Source: DATJSJ01 sp035504175
GTDB taxonomy: Bacteria; Pseudomonadota; Alphaproteobacteria; Acetobacterales; Acetobacteraceae
Assembly (NCBI GenBank): GCA_035504175.1
Contig: DATJSJ010000015.1
Span: 1-46,081, forward strand
Direction: 5' to 3'
DNA: 46,081 nucleotides
Shown: positions 26,312-34,575 of the stretch, piece by piece
Layout: the number at the start of each line of letters is the position of its first letter
How positions within the stretch are numbered: position 1 is the first letter of the stretch
Translations under genes and position numbers: made by a program
The notes under the pieces: model-generated
Database searches by the model: none
What the model was told of the DNA's origin: nothing
Seen by the model: only the letters and a program-made list of their open reading frames with translations

Positions 26312-27328
26312 ATGACCACCTTCCGCATTGCCATCGACAGCGATTTCCGCAAGCCGGACGGCAGCCCGGCCTATCCGGATTTCGACCTCGCGCCGCTGAT
26401 CGAACATCACGGCGTCGCCGTCGAATACGTCGATCTCGGGCCGGAGGCGTCGCCCTCGGTCGCGCAGGAATTCGACGCGCTGATCCTGCTCGGCCGCCGC
26501 TTCGGCCGTGCCAGCGCGGTGCCGGGCCGGCTGATGATCGTCGCGCGCTTCGGCGTCGGCTACGACACGGTCGACGTGCCGGCCTGCACCGAGGCCGGGA
26601 TCGCGCTCACCATCACGCCCTCCGGCGTGCGCCGGCCGGTGGCGGTCGCGATCCTCACCCTCATGCTGGCACTGGCCGGCAAGCTGATCGACAAGGACCG
26701 GCTGACCCGCCAGGCCGCGTCCGGCTATGCGCAGCGCAGCGCTTATATGGGCGTGGGGTTGATCGGACGCACGCTCGCCTCGGTCGGCATCGGCAATATC
26801 GGCGCGGAGATGTTCCGCATGGCGCGCCCGCTCGACATGCGCTTCATCGCGCATGATCCGTTCGCGGATCCGGCGGTGGCAGGCGAGCTCGGCGTCCAGC
26901 TCGTCGATCTGCCGACGGTGTTCCGCGAGGGCGATTTCGTCACCGTCAACTGCCCGCTGACGCCGGAGACCCGGCACCTGGTGAACGCCGAGCGCCTGGC
27001 GACGATGAAGCCCGGCGCGTACCTGATCAACACCGCGCGCGGACCGATCGTCGACCAGCCGGCGCTGGTTGCCGCGCTGCAGGCGGGCCGGATCGCCGGC
27101 GCCGGCCTCGACGTGCAGGAGCAGGAGCCGCCCGATCCCGCCGATCCGCTGCTGAAACTGGACAACGTGATCCTGGCGCCGCATGCGCTGTGCTGGACCG
27201 ATCAGTGCTTCGCCGGGATCGGCGCCTCGGCGGTGCGCTCGGTGCTCGATGTCGCGGCCGGACGCGTGCCGGAAGGGCTGCTCAATCGCGACGTGCTGCA
27301 GCATCCGCGCTGGCGCGGCCGCGCCTGA
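26312..27328 (+). CDS. D-isomer-specific 2-hydroxyacid dehydrogenase
   Basis: A 338-residue NAD(P)-dependent dehydrogenase. The Rossmann motif is VGIGNIGAEMF, and the catalytic triad is visible: Arg in NTARGPIVDQ, Glu in DVQEQEPPDP and His in LAPHALCWTDQC. It would reduce a 2-keto acid (glyoxylate/hydroxypyruvate type) or oxidise a D-2-hydroxyacid. The ATG at 26312 is preferred over an out-of-frame ATG at 26305. Last gene of the GntR-headed operon. The segment 27329-27388 before the convergent DapA-like gene shows no clear terminator. Confidence 0.92.
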   Translation: MTTFRIAIDSDFRKPDGSPAYPDFDLAPLIEHHGVAVEYVDLGPEASPSVAQEFDALILLGRRFGRASAVPGRLMIVARFGVGYDTVDVPACTEAGIALTITPSGVRRPVAVAILTLMLALAGKLIDKDRLTRQAASGYAQRSAYMGVGLIGRTLASVGIGNIGAEMFRMARPLDMRFIAHDPFADPAVAGELGVQLVDLPTVFREGDFVTVNCPLTPETRHLVNAERLATMKPGAYLINTARGPIVDQPALVAALQAGRIAGAGLDVQEQEPPDPADPLLKLDNVILAPHALCWTDQCFAGIGASAVRSVLDVAAGRVPEGLLNRDVLQHPRWRGRA

Positions 27329-27388
27329 GATCCGGGTGTTCGGCCCGCGAAGCGACGCGGACCGCGAGGCGATTCCAGCGGCACCGCG

Positions 27389-28396
27389 CTACGCGGCGGC
27401 GAGGTAGCCGCGCGCCGGGAGTGCCGGGAAATGTCCGAGTAGATCCTCGGCCGCCTCCAGCAGCGCCAGCGGCAGGCGGTTGCCCGAGACGGTCAGCGGC
27501 GGCGGCGCGTCCCGCCACGTCTGGCCATGCGCCCAGAGGTGATCGACCGCGCGGTTGGCGTTGGAGAAGGCGTTGCCGAACGGCAGCGGCGCCGCCTCGG
27601 CGAACAGCGCCTCGACGATCGCGCTGAGCGTCGCCGAGACGCGCCGCGCCCGCGCCGTCTCGCCCGCCGCGAGCCGGTCGAGGATCCGGCGCAGCACCGG
27701 GCCGAACCCGTTGCCGGTGCTGAGCAGCCAGCCGTCATAGCGGCCGATCGGCTGCAGCGCCTCGACGTAGCCGCCCTCCGCCCCGCGCACCAGCGTGACG
27801 CCGGCGACGCCGGCCTGCGCCACCGTGTCGGTGCCGCTGGTGTCCTTGAACATCGTCACTCGCTCCTCGCGCGCCAGGATGCGCATCGTCTCCGGCGCGA
27901 TCATGCAGCGCGTGACCTGCGGCAACTGGTAGACGGCGATCGGGCCGCGCGTCGCCTCCAGCACGGCGCGGTAGTGCGCCAGGATCACCTCCTGCGACGC
28001 ATCGGCCAGGATCGGCGGACAGACCGCGAGGCCGAGGAACCGGCCGGACGCGGGCGCGCGCGCCAGCGCCGCCTCGATCGCCGCCGCCTGCTCCACCACC
28101 GCCTCGGTGGTCGCGCGCAGCGCCCCGAACAGCAGTTGCGTGCCCGCGAACGGATCCGCCCGGCGCGAGAGGTCGAGCAGCGCCTCGAGCCCCGCCCGGT
28201 CGAGCTCCCACCCGTCCCCGGTCGATCCGGCGAGCAGGAACTGGCGCACCGACGGCCGGATCGCCCGCACATGCGCCGCGATCCGGTCGGGGTCGATCAC
28301 GGCGCCGCCACCGCCTTCGCGGTAATGCGACAGCAGCGGCACCCAGAGCCGGTCCGTCGCCTCTCCCGCTCCGCCGCCCGCGGCACCATCGCTCAT
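27389..28396 (-). CDS. DapA/dihydrodipicolinate-synthase family aldolase
   Basis: A 335-residue class I (Schiff base) lyase. The Schiff-base Lys is in VTMFKDTSGTDT and the catalytic Tyr in IAVYQLPQ; LLAGSTGDGWEL replaces the usual GTTGE loop, so the substrate is not the DapA one. The family includes 2-keto-3-deoxygluconate, N-acetylneuraminate and 5-dehydro-4-deoxyglucarate lyases. It converges on the 2-hydroxyacid dehydrogenase and is divergent from the NMT1-type importer at 28519. Confidence 0.88.
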   Translation of the reverse strand: MSDGAAGGGAGEATDRLWVPLLSHYREGGGGAVIDPDRIAAHVRAIRPSVRQFLLAGSTGDGWELDRAGLEALLDLSRRADPFAGTQLLFGALRATTEAVVEQAAAIEAALARAPASGRFLGLAVCPPILADASQEVILAHYRAVLEATRGPIAVYQLPQVTRCMIAPETMRILAREERVTMFKDTSGTDTVAQAGVAGVTLVRGAEGGYVEALQPIGRYDGWLLSTGNGFGPVLRRILDRLAAGETARARRVSATLSAIVEALFAEAAPLPFGNAFSNANRAVDHLWAHGQTWRDAPPPLTVSGNRLPLALLEAAEDLLGHFPALPARGYLAAA

Positions 28397-28465
28397 CGGT
28401 TTCCTCCCGATCTCGTCCCGGCCCCGATCAGAAGCCGCCGGGCGCCCGGCGTCCAGGGCCGCTTC

Positions 28466-28515
28466 CTTCCGGCGCCGATATGCTGTGCTATAGGCGAAAC
28501 TCGCGCCACGGGAGG
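28466..28515 (+). promoter_or_regulatory. Candidate promoter and ribosome site of the NMT1-type importer operon
   Basis: An extended -10 TGCTATAGG ends at 28494 (TATAGG at 28489-28494), in the 122-bp divergent gap. The -35 region (CTTCCG at 28466-28471) is poor, so an activator may be needed. GGGAGG at 28510-28515 is the ribosome site for the ATG at 28519. Confidence 0.35.
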
Positions 28516-28518
28516 GCC

Positions 28519-29301
28519 ATGTCGCCGCCGCCGAAGCTCCGGATCGCGCATGTCACCCGCCGGTTCGGCCGGACGGTGGCGGTCGAGGACCTGAGCCTCG
28601 AGATTGCCACCGGCGCCTTCGTCAGCATCGTCGGCGCCTCCGGCTGCGGCAAGAGCACGCTGTTCAACCTGGTCTCCGGCCTGCTGCGGCCCGATGCCGG
28701 AACGATCGCGCTCGATGGCGCAGAGATCAGCGGCAGCGCCGGCCATGTCGGCTACATGCTGCAGAAGGACCTGCTGCTGCCCTGGCGCTCGGTGCTGGGC
28801 AATATCGTGCTCGGCGCCTCGCTCACCCGTGGCGCGCGGCGTGCCGACCTGGCCGAGGCCGCCGCGATCGCGCGGCGCTACGGGCTCGGCGCCTTCCTGC
28901 ACCATTATCCGCACAGTCTGTCGGGCGGCATGCGCCAGCGCGTCGCGTTGATGCGCACGCTGATGGCCGGGCACGATCTGCTGCTGCTGGACGAGCCGTT
29001 CGGCGCGCTCGACAGCCAGACGCGCCTTGCGATGCAGCAATGGCTGCTGCAGGTCTGGCAGGACACCGGCCGCACCGTGCTGTTCGTGACGCATGACGTG
29101 GACGAGGCGGTGTTCCTCTCCGACCGCGTCGTCGTCATGCTGCCGCGTCCGGGGCGGATCGGTGCCATCCTGCCGGTCAACCTGCCGCGCCCGCGCGCGA
29201 CCGCCGATCTCACCGGCCCGGGCTTCATCGCGATCAAGCGCCGCATCATGGAGCTGCTCTACGCCGATCCCGGCGCGATCCCGGCGGACCATGCGGCATG
29301 A
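28519..29301 (+). CDS. ABC transporter ATP-binding protein (SsuB/TauB-like)
   Basis: A 260-residue ATPase. Walker A is GASGCGKST, the Q-loop MLQKDLLLPW, the signature LSGGMRQRVALMRTL, Walker B LLLLDEPFGALD and the switch FVTHDVDEAV. The LLPWRSVLGN and DEPFGALD patterns are typical of the nitrate/sulfonate/taurine and NMT1/THI5 importer group. The stop overlaps the permease start (ATGA at 29298). Confidence 0.93.
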   Translation: MSPPPKLRIAHVTRRFGRTVAVEDLSLEIATGAFVSIVGASGCGKSTLFNLVSGLLRPDAGTIALDGAEISGSAGHVGYMLQKDLLLPWRSVLGNIVLGASLTRGARRADLAEAAAIARRYGLGAFLHHYPHSLSGGMRQRVALMRTLMAGHDLLLLDEPFGALDSQTRLAMQQWLLQVWQDTGRTVLFVTHDVDEAVFLSDRVVVMLPRPGRIGAILPVNLPRPRATADLTGPGFIAIKRRIMELLYADPGAIPADHAA

Positions 29302-30146
29302 ACCCGCCGCCGCGCCGCGGCCTCGCCGGCCGCATCGGGCTGTCGCTCGCGGCGGTGGCGCTGATCTTCGCCTTCTGGCAGGGGCTGGTGGTCGCGACCG
29401 GGCTGCCGCGCTACGTGCTGCCGCCGCCGACCGCGGCGCTCGGCGCGATCGTGCACGACTGGCCGACGCTCTCGGCATTGCTGCTGCAGACATTGGGCGA
29501 GACGGTATACGGCTACCTGATCGGCGCGGCGCTCGGCTTCGTGCTCGCGGTCGCGATGGCGCAATTGCCGATCGTGCAGCGGCTGATCTACCCGGCGCTG
29601 ATCACCTCGCAGGCGGTGCCGATCGTCGCGATCGCGGCGCCGCTGGCGATCATCTTCGGTTTCGGCATGCTGCCCAAGCTGATCGTGGTCGCCTGGATCG
29701 TGTTCTTCCCGGTGGCGGTGAGCGTGCTGGACGGGCTGGCGAGCGTCGATCGCGACCTGCTGAACCTAGCGCGCGTGCTGGGCGGCACGCATCTGCGCAT
29801 GTTTCTGACCATCCGCCTGCCGGCCTGCGTCGGGCCGCTGTTCTCCGGGCTGAAGATCGGCGCGTCCTACGCCGTCACCGGTGCCGTGATCGGCGAATGG
29901 ACCGCCTCCAGCAGCGTCGGGCTCGGCACCTTTCTGTTGACCGCGAACGCGCAGATGAACACGCCGGGCGTCTATGGCGCGATGCTGCTGCTGACCGCGA
30001 TCGGCATCGGCTCGTTCCTCGTCGTGCTCGGCATCGAGGTGCTGGCCACGCCCTGGCGCTGGCGCGCCGACCAGCCGCGCTGGCTGCGCCGCCGCATCGA
30101 CCTCGCCTGTCCCGTCACCTCCAACCGGATCGGAGCCCGCCCATGA
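29298..30146 (+). CDS. ABC transporter permease (SsuC/ThiX-like)
   Basis: A 282-residue permease of the BPD family with six predicted spans. The signature PRYVLPPPTAALGAIV near the N-terminus and the loop NLARVLGGTHLRMFLTIRLP are typical of the SsuC/TauC/ThiX group. GLKIGASYAVTGAVIGEWTA is a conserved late segment. Coupled to the ATPase by ATGA and to the binding protein by ATGA, so the three form one importer. Confidence 0.93.
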   Translation: MNPPPRRGLAGRIGLSLAAVALIFAFWQGLVVATGLPRYVLPPPTAALGAIVHDWPTLSALLLQTLGETVYGYLIGAALGFVLAVAMAQLPIVQRLIYPALITSQAVPIVAIAAPLAIIFGFGMLPKLIVVAWIVFFPVAVSVLDGLASVDRDLLNLARVLGGTHLRMFLTIRLPACVGPLFSGLKIGASYAVTGAVIGEWTASSSVGLGTFLLTANAQMNTPGVYGAMLLLTAIGIGSFLVVLGIEVLATPWRWRADQPRWLRRRIDLACPVTSNRIGARP

Positions 30147-31123
30147 GCCCGTTTCGTCGCTTGCGCCACGCCGCCCTCGCCTGTCTCGCCGCGACCGCCC
30201 TCGCCGCCGGTGCTGCCCGCGCCGCGACGCCGGTGCGCTTCGTGTTCGACTGGGCGACGCCGGATCACGAGCTGATCCCGATCGTGGTCGCCGACGCCAA
30301 CGGCTACTACAAGCAGGCCGGGCTGGATGTCAGCGTGATCCTGCCGCCGGATTCGCAGACGACCGGCCGGCTGCTGGTGTCCGGCCGCGGCGATATCGGC
30401 TTCGAGGGCACGACCGACGTCGCCTTCGCCGTCGAGCAGGGCATCCCCATCGTGGCGCTGGCCGCGTTCACGCAGCACAACAACTGGTGCCTGTTCGGCC
30501 GTCCCGGCGAGCCGGTCGAGCTCGACCACCTGGCCGGCAAGTCGATCGCGATCTACACGGATTCCTGGACCAAGGCGATGATGCCCTTCGTACTGCGGGC
30601 CGCGAAGCTGCGCGAGGACCAGGTCAAGCTGGTGATCGCGACCGACGAGGACATCCCGCTGCTGCTGGCGCACAAGATCGACATCGCAACCAACACCAGC
30701 AACTACGCCGTCGCCCAGGTGCAGGCGGCGGTGCACAAGGATCCGACCAGCCTTTGCGCCCCCGCCTTCGGCGCACCGGACGTGCCGGTCTGGGTCTACA
30801 CCGCGGCCAAGCCCTGGCTCGCTTCGCACGGCGACATCGCGCGGAAATGGCTGTCGGCAACGCGCGAGGCGCTGATCTGGAGCGTCGCGCACCCGAAGGA
30901 GGCGGTCGCGCTGTTCGAGAAAGCCTATCCGGCCGCCGCCCAGCATTCCTACAACCTGATCGGCTGGGAGACGCTGATGCCGGAGATGCGCGGCAAGCAG
31001 GGCTATTTCGTGCAGGACGGCGCCACCTGGACGGCGCTCGCCGAGGCGCTGAAGGCAACCGGCCAGATCAGCACGGTGCATCCGGCCGACGCGTACTTCA
31101 CCAACGCCTATCTCTCGCCCTGA
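30143..31123 (+). CDS. NMT1/THI5-like substrate-binding protein
   Basis: A 326-residue periplasmic binding protein with a Sec signal peptide (about 1-27, ending AGAARA|ATPV). The NMT1-type pattern is seen: FDWATPDHELIPIVVADANG followed by YYKQAGLDVSVI, then SGRGDIGFEGTTD. The family binds pyrimidine thiamine precursors, nitrate- or sulfonate-like and aromatic ligands; the specific ligand is unknown. ATGA overlap with the permease. It is last in the operon and faces the minus-strand catabolic operon. Confidence 0.9.
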   Translation: MSPFRRLRHAALACLAATALAAGAARAATPVRFVFDWATPDHELIPIVVADANGYYKQAGLDVSVILPPDSQTTGRLLVSGRGDIGFEGTTDVAFAVEQGIPIVALAAFTQHNNWCLFGRPGEPVELDHLAGKSIAIYTDSWTKAMMPFVLRAAKLREDQVKLVIATDEDIPLLLAHKIDIATNTSNYAVAQVQAAVHKDPTSLCAPAFGAPDVPVWVYTAAKPWLASHGDIARKWLSATREALIWSVAHPKEAVALFEKAYPAAAQHSYNLIGWETLMPEMRGKQGYFVQDGATWTALAEALKATGQISTVHPADAYFTNAYLSP

Positions 31124-31146
31124 GCCGCAATTTCTGCGCCGTATCG

Positions 31147-31171
31147 GCGCGCGGCCTCACCAGCCGCGCGC
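31147..31171. terminator. Bidirectional hairpin between convergent operons
   Basis: GCGCGCGGC (31147-31155) and GCCGCGCGC (31163-31171) form a perfect 9-bp stem with a 7-nt loop. It lies 23 bp after the binding-protein stop and overlaps the last codons of the convergent PLP-enzyme gene. There is no T-run on either strand, so factor-independent termination is only possible. Confidence 0.45.
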
Positions 31172-32296
31172 GACCGGCCAGAGCTCGGTGACGACGCCGT
31201 CGGCATGCACGACCAGCCAGTCGTGCATCGCGACGGTCGGATCGCAGTGGCCGGGAATGAGCTGCAGCCGGTCGCCGGGCTGCAGCGTGCAATCGGGCGG
31301 CGCGTCCAGCGTGCTGTGCTCGTCGGATGGGCCTGCGTAGGCAAGGCCGGGATGCAGCGCCAGCGAAGGCGGACCGCTGTCGAGGCTCATCGACTTCAGC
31401 CCGGCATCGCAAACCAGGCGGCCGGGAACCGGCGTACTGATTACCGTGGTGAGCAGGGTGAGCGCGTGCGCGAAGCCAGGCACCGCACGCTGCGGATCGG
31501 GCTGGTTCAACGCGTAATCCGCATCCATGAACACGTAGGAGCCGCATTGCAGCTCGGTATAGACGCCGCTTCCCGCCTCGAACGCGAAGCTGCCGGTTCC
31601 GGCGCCGGTGATGGTGTCACAGGCGAGACCGCGCGCGCGGATCCGCTCGGCGGCCGCTTCGGCGCGGCGGCTCGCCTCCTCGATCGCCGCCTGCCGCTCG
31701 TCGAAGCCGCGCAGATGCTGCGCCCGCCCGTGATAGGCCTGCAGCCCGGCGAAAACGAGCCCGGGACTTTCCGCGACCATCCCCGCCAGCGCCGCCGCGG
31801 TCTCGGGCGTCGCGACGCCGCAGCGCCCGCCGCCGACATCCACCTCCACCAGCACATGGAGCCGCGTGCCGGCCTCCTGCGCCGCCTCCTCCAGCAGCGC
31901 CACCTGCAGCGGGTGATCGACGCAGGCGCCGATGCGAGCACTGCCGGCCAGCATCGCAAGCCGCGCCGCCTTGCCGGCATCCGCGACCTGGTTGCTCAGC
32001 AGGACATCCGCGATGCCGGCGGCGGCCATCGCCTCCACCTCGCCCACCGTCTGGCAGCACACGCCGACCGCGCCGGCCGCGACCTGACGCCGCGCGAGAT
32101 CGGGCGATTTGTGCGTCTTGGCGTGCGGGCGCAGCCGCAGCCCGGGCGCGTGCCGCTGCAGATACGCCGCGAGGATCGCGATATTGCCGTCGAGCAGCGC
32201 GCGATCCACCAGCAGCGCCGGCGTTTCGACGTCCGCGAGCTCCATCCCCGGCTCGGCCGGGCGGCGCAGCGTGCGAGGCGGAGCTTGCTCAACCAT
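31157..32296 (-). CDS. DSD1-type PLP enzyme (D-threonine aldolase/D-serine dehydratase-like)
   Basis: A 379-residue fold-III PLP enzyme with an alanine-racemase-like N-terminal barrel. The PLP lysine is Lys60 in RPHAKTHKSP, and the metal ligands His350 and Asp352 are in GHCDPTV, as in D-threonine aldolases and eukaryotic-type D-serine dehydratases. It should cleave or dehydrate a D-beta-hydroxy amino acid. The ATG at 32296 overlaps the end of the upstream amidohydrolase gene by 8 bp. Last gene of the 35952-31157 operon. 3-hydroxy-D-aspartate aldolase is an equally good reading. Confidence 0.88.
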   Translation of the reverse strand: MVEQAPPRTLRRPAEPGMELADVETPALLVDRALLDGNIAILAAYLQRHAPGLRLRPHAKTHKSPDLARRQVAAGAVGVCCQTVGEVEAMAAAGIADVLLSNQVADAGKAARLAMLAGSARIGACVDHPLQVALLEEAAQEAGTRLHVLVEVDVGGGRCGVATPETAAALAGMVAESPGLVFAGLQAYHGRAQHLRGFDERQAAIEEASRRAEAAAERIRARGLACDTITGAGTGSFAFEAGSGVYTELQCGSYVFMDADYALNQPDPQRAVPGFAHALTLLTTVISTPVPGRLVCDAGLKSMSLDSGPPSLALHPGLAYAGPSDEHSTLDAPPDCTLQPGDRLQLIPGHCDPTVAMHDWLVVHADGVVTELWPVARGW

Positions 32297-33425
32297 GGTT
32301 CGGATGCCACCAGCGCCCGGCGAGCACCACGCCCTCGGCGGTGATCCGGCGCGGACTTGTGACCGCTTCGCCGAGCACGTCCACCAGCGGAAACGCGCCC
32401 TCGCTGAGCGAGAGGATGCTGGCATCGCCGACGCTGCCCGGCCGCAGCGTGCCGAGTTCCGGCCGCAGCAAGGCGCGCGCCGGCGCGACCGTGGTCGCCG
32501 CGACGATCGCCCGCAGGTCCATGCCGAGATGGAGGAACTTGGACATCGTTGTCACCAGGTCGAAGGCCGGTCCGTTGATGCACAGCGCATGCACGTCCGA
32601 GGAGATCGTGTCCGGCGCGAAACCCGCCGCCATCATCGCCCGCGCCGTCTTCCAGGAGAACGAGCCCTGGCCGTGGCCGATGTCGAAGATCACGCCGCGC
32701 TCGCGCGCCTCCAGCACCGCCGGCTTGACGCGCCCCTCGCCATCGATCGGCGCATTCGGAAACGGGCGGAAGCAATGCGTCAGCACGTCGCCCCGGCGCA
32801 ACCGGGCCACCACCGCCTCGTACGAGGGCGGCGGCTCATCGATATGCACCATCATCGGCAGCCCGGTCTCGTCCGCCACCTGCTCTGCCACATCGAGCGG
32901 CGCGATGCCGCTCGGCCCGCTGGCGACGCGGCCGATCCGCACCTTGATGCCGATGATGCGGTCGCGATTGGCCTCCGAGACCTCCACCGCGTCACGCGCC
33001 GCCATCAGTCGGATATCGTGGCTCTCGCCCAGCATCACACGGTGCGAAAACGCAAAAATGCCGGCGAAGGAGACGTTCAGATAGGCAAGGATGCGGATCG
33101 CGCTGCGCTCGATAACGTGGTCGCGGAAGCCAGAAAAATTCCCCGGTCCGGCTGAGCCGGTGTCGATGCAGGTCGTGACGGCGCTCCGCCGCGCGTAATC
33201 CTCCGCATCGACGCCGAGTGAGGTGCCCCCCCAATAGACATGTGTGTGCAGATCGATCAGGCCGGGTGTGACGATCCGGTCGGACACATCGCGCATCTCG
33301 GCACCGACAAGCCCGTCGCCGATCGCCGCGACCCGGCCTTCGGCGAAGGCGATATCGGTTATGCGATCGATCGCCTGCGACGGGTCGATCAACCGCCCGC
33401 CCTTCAGCACCAGTTCCGGTGTCAC
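32289..33425 (-). CDS. Amidohydrolase/deacetylase-family metallohydrolase (dihydroorotase-like)
   Basis: A 378-residue TIM-barrel amidohydrolase. Metal ligands: His60 and His62 in LIDLHTHVYWGG, a probable carboxylated Lys in IIGIKVRIG, His in MMVHIDEPP and in LTHCFRPF, and Asp in ISSDVHAL. FDIGHGQGSFSW is a hallmark of the EF_0837/AHA_3915 type group, whose members occur near PLP ammonia-lyases or aldolases. GTG start at 33425 after GGGGAGAG. The 145 bp upstream (33426-33570) hold no gene. It probably hydrolyses an N-acyl or cyclic amide feeding the PLP enzyme; inference. Confidence 0.87.
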   Translation of the reverse strand: MTPELVLKGGRLIDPSQAIDRITDIAFAEGRVAAIGDGLVGAEMRDVSDRIVTPGLIDLHTHVYWGGTSLGVDAEDYARRSAVTTCIDTGSAGPGNFSGFRDHVIERSAIRILAYLNVSFAGIFAFSHRVMLGESHDIRLMAARDAVEVSEANRDRIIGIKVRIGRVASGPSGIAPLDVAEQVADETGLPMMVHIDEPPPSYEAVVARLRRGDVLTHCFRPFPNAPIDGEGRVKPAVLEARERGVIFDIGHGQGSFSWKTARAMMAAGFAPDTISSDVHALCINGPAFDLVTTMSKFLHLGMDLRAIVAATTVAPARALLRPELGTLRPGSVGDASILSLSEGAFPLVDVLGEAVTSPRRITAEGVVLAGRWWHPNHG

Positions 33426-33570
33426 ACGTCACTCTCCCCGTCGGCCGCCGCCGCGACACATCGCCGCGGCGCCTCGTGGCTGCGCGCTCTCGCCCCGGCC
33501 GTGCGGCAGCGCCGGGACGGCATACCAAGCGACACTGGCCGAAGCCCCACCTGGCCGCAAGCCGGAATCG

Positions 33571-34572
33571 TCAGCCCCCGGCCGCGCCGTCCTCGCGACG
33601 GCGATAGGCGTAGTTGGCGTCGAGCCGCGTCATCAGGTAGTCGCCGTAACGAACCGGCTCGAAGCGCGGCGGGTTCGCCGCGGAGCAGCAGCCCGGCAGC
33701 GGTGCCACGATCGTGTCCGTGCCGGGATCGTAGAAATACGGCATCGAGTAGCGATCGCCGCCCGACCGATTGATCACCCTGTGCGGCGTCGACGGCCAGG
33801 CGCCGTTGCTCCAGCGCGATCCCATATCGCCGATATTGACGACGAAGCTGTCCTCGATCGGCGTCGCATCGATCCAGGCATGTTCGCGGCTGCGCACCTG
33901 CAGGCCGCCCTGGCAGTCCTGCGCCAGGATGGTGATGAAACCGTAATCCGTGTGCGGCGCCGAGCCGTATTGCCGCGCATCGGTATCCGGCGGCGAGGGT
34001 GGGTAATGCAGCAGCCGCAGGAACGTGGTCGGCCGCAGGAAATGTGGGTCGAGCCCGTCCGGTGCCATCCCCAGAGCGACCGCGACCATCGCCGTCATCT
34101 GCCGCCCCAACTGCCGCAGCGCCGCGTCATACGCCGCAATCGTCGCGCGAAATCCGTCGGGCCGCGCCGGCCATTGGTTCGGCCCGTCCACCGGGCTCGC
34201 TTCGCCGCCCGGGGCAACCTCGTGCATCAGCATGAAGGATTCGCTGAGATTGGGCCGCGTCGCGCGCTCGATCGACGAGGTCACGATCACCGAGGAGGCC
34301 ATCGCCATGTAGCCGCGATGCGCCGCGTTGATCGCGATCGCCTGCTTTTCCTCGAGCGGCAGCGCATGGAAGTCGGCGCTCGCCGCGAAGGCCTGCCGCG
34401 TCAGCTCTGCGTCGACCCCGTGATTCACCACGTAGCAGAACCCGAAGCCGCGGCAGGCGGCGTCGAACGCACGCGCGATCGCCCGCAGCCGGTCCCCATC
34501 CCGACCGGCGGCGGCATTCGCCAGGCCGGACAGATCGACAACCGGCAGATGGCCGCCCTCGATATCCGCCAT
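33571..34572 (-). CDS. Isopenicillin-N-synthase-like 2-oxoglutarate/Fe(II) dioxygenase
   Basis: A 333-residue non-haem iron oxygenase. The N-terminal DIOX_N part has FGFCYVVNHGVD; the catalytic jelly roll shows the iron triad His207, Asp209 (APHTDYGF) and His264 (STPHRVIN), and the 2-oxoglutarate-binding Arg274/Ser276 (DRYSMPYF). These RxS residues favour 2-oxoglutarate as co-substrate. It lies 3 bp after the amidohydrolase gene in the operon, so an oxidative step (hydroxylation or N/O-dealkylation) in the same pathway is likely. Substrate unknown. Confidence 0.92.
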   Translation of the reverse strand: MADIEGGHLPVVDLSGLANAAAGRDGDRLRAIARAFDAACRGFGFCYVVNHGVDAELTRQAFAASADFHALPLEEKQAIAINAAHRGYMAMASSVIVTSSIERATRPNLSESFMLMHEVAPGGEASPVDGPNQWPARPDGFRATIAAYDAALRQLGRQMTAMVAVALGMAPDGLDPHFLRPTTFLRLLHYPPSPPDTDARQYGSAPHTDYGFITILAQDCQGGLQVRSREHAWIDATPIEDSFVVNIGDMGSRWSNGAWPSTPHRVINRSGGDRYSMPYFYDPGTDTIVAPLPGCCSAANPPRFEPVRYGDYLMTRLDANYAYRRREDGAAGG

Positions 34573-34575
34573 GGC

